Shown in pieces: positions 6,329-9,582 of a stretch of 9,582 nucleotides of DNA. A program made the position numbers and the translations under genes. The stretch comes from an uncultured Clostridia bacterium (GTDB lineage: Bacteria; Bacillota; Clostridia; Oscillospirales; Acutalibacteraceae): assembly GCA_937896885.1 (NCBI GenBank), contig CALBNX010000087.1:1-9582 (forward strand). The letters run 5' to 3'. The stretch's first letter is position 1. Each line of letters starts with the position of its first letter. The notes beneath the pieces were generated by a model, which saw only the letters and a program-made list of their open reading frames with translations, ran no database searches and was not told where the DNA came from.

Positions 6329-7654
6329 GTGTTCCAGACATTTATTAACGCTTGGAAAATTGTTGACCTCCGTAAAAAGCTTATTTTTACAGCGCTCATC
6401 ATTTTCATTTATAGAATTGGTTCAGCGTTACCAGTTCCATTTGTTGACATTGCAACAGACGGACTTTTTGGTGAAGAAGCTGCAGGTACATTCTTGACAT
6501 ACCTTTCAATGATGACAGGTAATGCTTTCAACTATGGTACATTGTTCGCTCTCTCAATTACACCATATATTAACGCATCAATCATTATTCAGCTTCTTGC
6601 AGTTGCAATTCCTGCACTTCAAAAGCTTTCTAAGGAAGGCGAAGAAGGCAGAAAGAAGATGAATAAAATTACTCGTTATTCAGCAATTGCATTGGGACTT
6701 ATGCAGAGTATTGCTTACTATTTCTTCATCAAATCACAAGGTTTCCTTGTTGGCGATGCAAACGGTAAGCCATTCACAGGTTTCTCAGCAGTTCTTCAGG
6801 CGATTGTAGTAATTCTTTGCTACACAGCAGGTACAGCGATTGTTATGTGGCTTGGTGAACGTATCAACGAAAAGGGTATCGGTAACGGTATCTCAATGAT
6901 TCTTTTCGCTGGTATCGTAGCTCGTATGCCAACAACAATTTACAATCTCTATCAGTATTTTGACAGAGGTGGCGCTTACTTCGCACTCGTGCCAATCGCA
7001 GCAATCGCTCTTATTGGTATGATTTTCTTCATCGTTTGGATGGATAATGCAGAAAGAAGAATCCCAGTTCAATATGCAAAGCGTGTTGTAGGCCGTAAGA
7101 TGTACGGTGGCCAGAGCACACATATGCCAATCAAGGTTAATATGTGCGGTGTTCTCCCTGTTATCTTCGCAAGCTCAATTCTTTCAATTCTTCCTACAAT
7201 CGCTATGTTTGCTCCTGGTGAAGAAGGTGGCTTCTGGAACAAGCTCACAACAGTATGGCTTGGTCAGACACACCCATTCTATGGAACAATTTATTTCATC
7301 TTTATCATTTTCTTTGCTTATTTCTATGCGGCTATCCAGTATAACCCAATTGAAATGGCAGATAACCTTCGTAAGAATAGTGGTTCAATCCCAGGTATCC
7401 GTCCTGGTAAACCAACTTCAACTTACATCACAAAGGTTCTTAACAGAATGACACTTATCGGCGCACTTCTTCTCAGTGTAGTAGCAATGTTCCCGATTGT
7501 TTATTCACAGTTTGCTGGTCTCTTCACAGAGAATGGTATGAACCTTGCAGTCGGTGGTACATCAATTATCATTATGGTTGGTGTTGCTCTTGAAACTCAG
7601 AAGCAGCTTGAAAGCCAGATGATGATGCGTCACTATAAAGGCTTCCTTGATTAA
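6329..7654 (+). CDS. secY: Protein translocase channel subunit SecY
   Basis: SecY forms the membrane channel of the SecYEG translocon, exporting unfolded proteins with SecA and inserting membrane proteins from SRP-bound ribosomes. The 441 residues contain ten hydrophobic segments, roughly at 18-36, 77-97, 117-135, 153-175, 184-200, 217-237, 272-292, 318-338, 374-394 and 406-423. The plug and TM2 region leads into SITPYINASIIIQLL (76-90). GERINEKGIGNGIS (176-189) and the cytosolic loop SGSIPGIRPG (351-360, with the conserved Arg 358) are typical. The C-terminus QLESQMMMRHYKGFLD is diagnostic. The start is GTG, two bases after rplO. Placement between rplO and adk is the standard spc arrangement. 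Confidence 0.98.
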   Translation: MFQTFINAWKIVDLRKKLIFTALIIFIYRIGSALPVPFVDIATDGLFGEEAAGTFLTYLSMMTGNAFNYGTLFALSITPYINASIIIQLLAVAIPALQKLSKEGEEGRKKMNKITRYSAIALGLMQSIAYYFFIKSQGFLVGDANGKPFTGFSAVLQAIVVILCYTAGTAIVMWLGERINEKGIGNGISMILFAGIVARMPTTIYNLYQYFDRGGAYFALVPIAAIALIGMIFFIVWMDNAERRIPVQYAKRVVGRKMYGGQSTHMPIKVNMCGVLPVIFASSILSILPTIAMFAPGEEGGFWNKLTTVWLGQTHPFYGTIYFIFIIFFAYFYAAIQYNPIEMADNLRKNSGSIPGIRPGKPTSTYITKVLNRMTLIGALLLSVVAMFPIVYSQFAGLFTENGMNLAVGGTSIIIMVGVALETQKQLESQMMMRHYKGFLD

Positions 7655-7671
7655 TATCGGAGGTAAATGAT

Positions 7672-8304
7672 ATGAACTTAATCCTTCTCGGCGCTCCAGG
7701 CGCAGGAAAAGGCACACAAGCAGAGAAGATTTGTGAAAAATTCAATATTCCTGCTGTGTCAACAGGTAATATCATCAGAGAAGCACTTAAAAACGGCACA
7801 GATATGGGACTTAAAGCTAAGTCCTATATCGATGCCGGCAAATTGGTGCCAGACGATGTTGTTATCGGTATTATCAAAGAGAGACTTGCAGAGGATGATT
7901 GCCAGAACGGTTTCATTCTTGATGGTTTCCCAAGAACAATACCACAAGCAGAAGCTCTCGATAATATGGGCATCGTAATCGACAAAGTTGTTGATATCGA
8001 AGTTCCAGACGAAAAGATTGCTGCTCGTCTTGGAGGTAGAAGAGTTTGCCTTAAATGTGGTGCAACTTATCACCTTGAATATAAGAAACCAGCAAAAGAA
8101 GGCATCTGCGATGTTTGTGGCGATGAGCTTGTTCAGCGTAAGGACGACAGTCCTGAAACAGTGCTTGATAGACTTAATGTTTATCACGAACAGACAGAAC
8201 CACTTAAAGACTACTATGCAAAGACAGGTAAGCTTGTTATAGTAGAAGGACAAGAAGAAGTTAAAGATACAACTGCTCTTGTTTTCAAAGTTTTGGAGGA
8301 TTAA
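7672..8304 (+). CDS. adk: Adenylate kinase, zinc-lid type
   Basis: Adenylate kinase interconverts ATP + AMP and 2 ADP in the cytoplasm. The 210-residue product begins MNLILLGAPGAGKGTQAEKI with the P-loop at 7-15 (Lys 13). AMP-site residues include Arg 36 and Arg 88 in LDGFPRT (83-89). Arg 119, Arg 123, Arg 156 and Arg 167 fit the usual catalytic arginines. The lid holds four cysteines, C126/C129 and C146/C149, predicting a structural zinc as in Bacillus stearothermophilus Adk. Residue 33 is Asn where the family usually has STGD. The SD CGGAGG starts at 7658; the gene lies 17 bases after secY, and map starts one base after its stop. Confidence 0.98.
   Translation: MNLILLGAPGAGKGTQAEKICEKFNIPAVSTGNIIREALKNGTDMGLKAKSYIDAGKLVPDDVVIGIIKERLAEDDCQNGFILDGFPRTIPQAEALDNMGIVIDKVVDIEVPDEKIAARLGGRRVCLKCGATYHLEYKKPAKEGICDVCGDELVQRKDDSPETVLDRLNVYHEQTEPLKDYYAKTGKLVIVEGQEEVKDTTALVFKVLED
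8295..8300 (+). promoter_or_regulatory. Ribosome binding site of map at the end of adk
   Basis: GGAGGA lies five bases before the ATG at 8306 and within the last codons of adk. It decides the map start: an in-frame TTG at 8279 would add nine residues (MFSKFWRIN) that are merely adk sequence read out of frame and have no SD of comparable quality. Confidence 0.85.
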
Positions 8305-8305
8305 C

Positions 8306-9055
8306 ATGATAGTGCTTAGAACTGCAAAAGAAATTGATATGATGCGCAAAGCGTGTCAGATTTCAGCAGAAGCATTACAGATAGCAGGTGAAGCGGTTAA
8401 ACCGGGTATAACAACATACGAGATTGACCAGATAGCTTACCGTTATATTAAAAAGCAAGGCGCTGAGCCAAACTTCTTAAATTATAACGGATTTCCTGCT
8501 ACAGCATGTATTTCCATAAATGACGAGGTCATTCATGGCATTCCGTCAAAGAACAGAGTGCTTAAAGAGGGCGATATAGTGAGTATCGACCTTGGGGCTA
8601 AGGTGAATGGTTATAACGGCGATAATGCTGCCACATTTGCTTGCGGAACCATTTCCGACGAAGCAAAGCGGCTGTGCGATACAACTCGTGAGAGCCTTTA
8701 TTTAGGCATCGAACGAGCTATTGCAGGCAACAGAATCGGTGATATAGCATTTGCAATTCAGTCCTATTGTGAAGAAAGAGGTTTCTCAGTTGTCCGTGAA
8801 TTTACAGGACACGGTATTGGAACTCACCTTCACGAAGACCCGTCTGTTCCTAATTACGGAACAGCAGGAAGAGGTCAGAGACTTCTCCCTGGAATGACAA
8901 TTGCGATTGAACCAATGATAAATTTGGGTTCAAAAGCAATTAAATGTTTGCCTGACGGTTGGACCGTCAAAACGCTTGACGGCAAACTGTCCGCTCACTT
9001 TGAACACACAGTTGCAATTACAAAAGGTGAGCCAATGATACTTACTAAACTTTAA
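8306..9055 (+). CDS. map: Type I methionine aminopeptidase
   Basis: This enzyme removes the initiator methionine from nascent proteins after deformylation. The product is 249 residues with the pita-bread fold signature. The five metal ligands are all present: D95 (SIDLG), D106 (NGDNAATF), H169 (GHGIG), E202 (IEPM) and E233 (FEHT). The substrate-site histidine H77 is in VIHGIP. These are offset by exactly two from E. coli D97/D108/H171/E204/E235 and H79. There is no N-terminal zinc-finger extension. I chose the ATG at 8306 over an in-frame TTG at 8279 because of the GGAGGA SD and the standard length. It carries many ATA codons and some CGG and CTG, unlike the upstream ribosomal genes. Confidence 0.97.
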   Translation: MIVLRTAKEIDMMRKACQISAEALQIAGEAVKPGITTYEIDQIAYRYIKKQGAEPNFLNYNGFPATACISINDEVIHGIPSKNRVLKEGDIVSIDLGAKVNGYNGDNAATFACGTISDEAKRLCDTTRESLYLGIERAIAGNRIGDIAFAIQSYCEERGFSVVREFTGHGIGTHLHEDPSVPNYGTAGRGQRLLPGMTIAIEPMINLGSKAIKCLPDGWTVKTLDGKLSAHFEHTVAITKGEPMILTKL

Positions 9056-9063
9056 TGAGGTGA
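9056..9063 (+). promoter_or_regulatory. Ribosome binding site of the KOW-domain gene
   Basis: TGAGGTGA directly follows the map stop and lies three bases before the ATG at 9067 (six from the GAGG core), in the 11-base gap. It supports ATG 9067 as the start of the KOW-domain protein. Confidence 0.7.
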
Positions 9064-9066
9064 CTT

Positions 9067-9324
9067 ATGGAGTTTCGTAAAGGTGATTTGGTGCTTTGTA
9101 ACGCAGGTCGTGAGAAAGACAGACTTATGTGTGTGACAGCATTTGACGGAAAGTATGTTTATGTTTCTGATGGCAAGGAGAGAGCGCTTAACAATCCGAA
9201 GCGCAAAAATCCAAAGCATATCATCAAAACAGATAAAAAACTTTCTGAGGATATGTTCTCAACGGACAGAGCATTGAGAAAAGCATTATCGAAAGAGGTT
9301 AACTTATGGCAAAACAAGATATGA
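9067..9324 (+). CDS. KOW-domain RNA-binding protein, YbzG-like
   Basis: This is a small conserved protein of unknown function, probably binding RNA or the ribosome. The 85-residue product opens FRKGDLVLCNAGREKDRLM (residues 3-21), a KOW-type beta-strand pattern like that of L14e/L6e/L27e-related proteins. KYVYVSDGKERALNNPKRKN follows and the C-terminal half is highly charged. Firmicutes commonly carry such a KOW ORF between map and infA, and B. subtilis ybzG occupies this position; I infer orthology from position and motif, not from an alignment. It starts 11 bases after map. Its last 19 bases overlap infA in another frame, and it alone in the window ends with TGA. The final residues (NLWQNKI) are encoded by the overlap. 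Confidence 0.85.
   Translation: MEFRKGDLVLCNAGREKDRLMCVTAFDGKYVYVSDGKERALNNPKRKNPKHIIKTDKKLSEDMFSTDRALRKALSKEVNLWQNKI
9292..9298 (+). promoter_or_regulatory. Ribosome binding site of infA inside the KOW-domain gene
   Basis: AAAGAGG lies seven bases before the infA ATG at 9306 and is coding sequence of the upstream gene. It is weaker than the AGGAGG sites elsewhere in the cluster, so infA translation may depend partly on ribosomes arriving from the KOW gene. Confidence 0.65.
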
Positions 9325-9524
9325 TTGAAGTTGACGGTACAGTCGTTGAAGTTCTTCCTAATACAAACTTTATAGTAGAACTTGAAAACGGACACAAAGT
9401 ACACGCTCGAATTTCGGGCAAACTTCGTATGAACTACATCAGAATTCTTCAGGGTGACAAGGTAACGGTTGAACTTTCACCATATGACCTTAACAACGGA
9501 AGAATCACATGGCGTTCAAAGTAA
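9306..9524 (+). CDS. infA: Translation initiation factor IF-1
   Basis: IF-1 binds the 30S A-site and works with IF-2 and IF-3 in initiation-complex assembly. The 72-residue length is the bacterial norm and the protein is a single OB-fold (S1 domain). MAKQDMIEVDGTVVEVLPN opens it, VELENGHKVHARISGKLRMN covers about residues 24-43, and it ends IRILQGDKVTVELSPYDL and GRITWRSK, all family signatures. The ATG at 9306 lies inside the KOW ORF (19-base overlap). It is followed by a 34-base gap to rpmJ, the usual next gene. Confidence 0.98.
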   Translation: MAKQDMIEVDGTVVEVLPNTNFIVELENGHKVHARISGKLRMNYIRILQGDKVTVELSPYDLNNGRITWRSK

Positions 9525-9541
9525 GAATTTGACAGCATTTT

Positions 9542-9549
9542 TTAGGAGG
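9542..9549 (+). promoter_or_regulatory. Ribosome binding site of rpmJ
   Basis: TTAGGAGG lies nine bases before the ATG at 9559 in the 34-base infA-rpmJ gap and supports that start codon. Confidence 0.8.
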
Positions 9550-9558
9550 TAATTTATA

Positions 9559-9582
9559 ATGAAAGTCAGACCTTCTGTCAAG
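9559..9582 (+). CDS. rpmJ: 50S ribosomal protein L36, N-terminal start (partial)
   Basis: L36 is the smallest 50S protein, usually about 37-38 residues, often with a CCCH zinc site. Only eight codons are inside the window, reading MKVRPSVK, which is the standard L36 N-terminus. Its position directly after infA matches the conserved infA-rpmJ-rpsM-rpsK order that begins the alpha cluster in Firmicutes. The zinc-ligand region is beyond the window edge, so I cannot tell whether this is the zinc-binding form. Confidence 0.92.

Noticed and set aside
7655..7671. Terminator or promoter between secY and adk
   Set aside because: Only 17 bases, consisting of the adk SD and spacer; there is no inverted repeat or T-run.
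8279..8305. Nine-residue N-terminal extension of map from a TTG start
   Set aside because: The extension is adk coding sequence in another frame; ATG at 8306 has a well-placed GGAGGA SD and gives the standard 249-residue enzyme with catalytic residues offset by two from E. coli.
7759..8349. 196-codon open frame on the - strand opposite adk and the start of map
   Set aside because: It is antisense to well-conserved adk, its translation is low-complexity (Phe/Ile/Ser/Asn-rich) and matches no family I know; a compositional shadow.

Overview
The window is a contiguous piece of the bacterial S10-spc-alpha ribosomal protein supercluster. It reads entirely on the + strand and runs from the last codons of rplB (L2) to the first eight codons of rpmJ (L36). 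Order: rplB' - rpsS - rplV - rpsC - rplP - rpmC - rpsQ - rplN - rplX - rplE - rpsN - rpsH - rplF - rplR - rpsE - rpmD - rplO - secY - adk - map - KOW-domain gene - infA - rpmJ'. rpmD is only 59 codons and is easily missed.

The organism is most likely a low- to mid-GC Firmicute of class Clostridia, possibly an Oscillospirales/Ruminococcaceae-type gut bacterium. The support is the secY-adk-map-KOW-infA-rpmJ order (B. subtilis has ybzG at the KOW position), the short zinc-type S14 (61 aa), the Cys4 zinc lid in adenylate kinase, strong AGGAGG Shine-Dalgarno (SD) sites before nearly every gene, and almost exclusive TAA stops. The family-level guess is inference from codon style and protein texture only.

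Layout: 1-2036 is the end of the S10 operon (L2 end, S19, L22, S3, L16, L29). 2057-7654 is the spc operon (S17, L14, L24, L5, S14, S8, L6, L18, S5, L30, L15, SecY). 7672-9582 is the adk-map-KOW-infA-rpmJ stretch leading into the alpha operon. Gaps between genes are about 0-35 bases. I see no convincing terminator, tRNA, repeat, mobile element, CRISPR array or stretch over 300 bases without a gene, so the cluster is probably cotranscribed and tuned by translation. Three translational designs recur: TAA stops fused to the SD (TAAGGAGG) with the next start 13-15 bases further on, TAATG one-base overlaps (rpsC/rplP/rpmC), and SDs lying inside the previous gene (secY, map, infA).

The genes work together in protein synthesis. 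They supply ribosomal subunit proteins, the SecY channel for exporting nascent proteins, adenylate kinase for nucleotide energy balance, methionine aminopeptidase for N-terminal processing, IF1 for initiation, and a small conserved KOW-domain protein of unknown role. This is a highly conserved housekeeping region and I found no new system in it. The least understood gene is the KOW-domain ORF; the other findings are modest.
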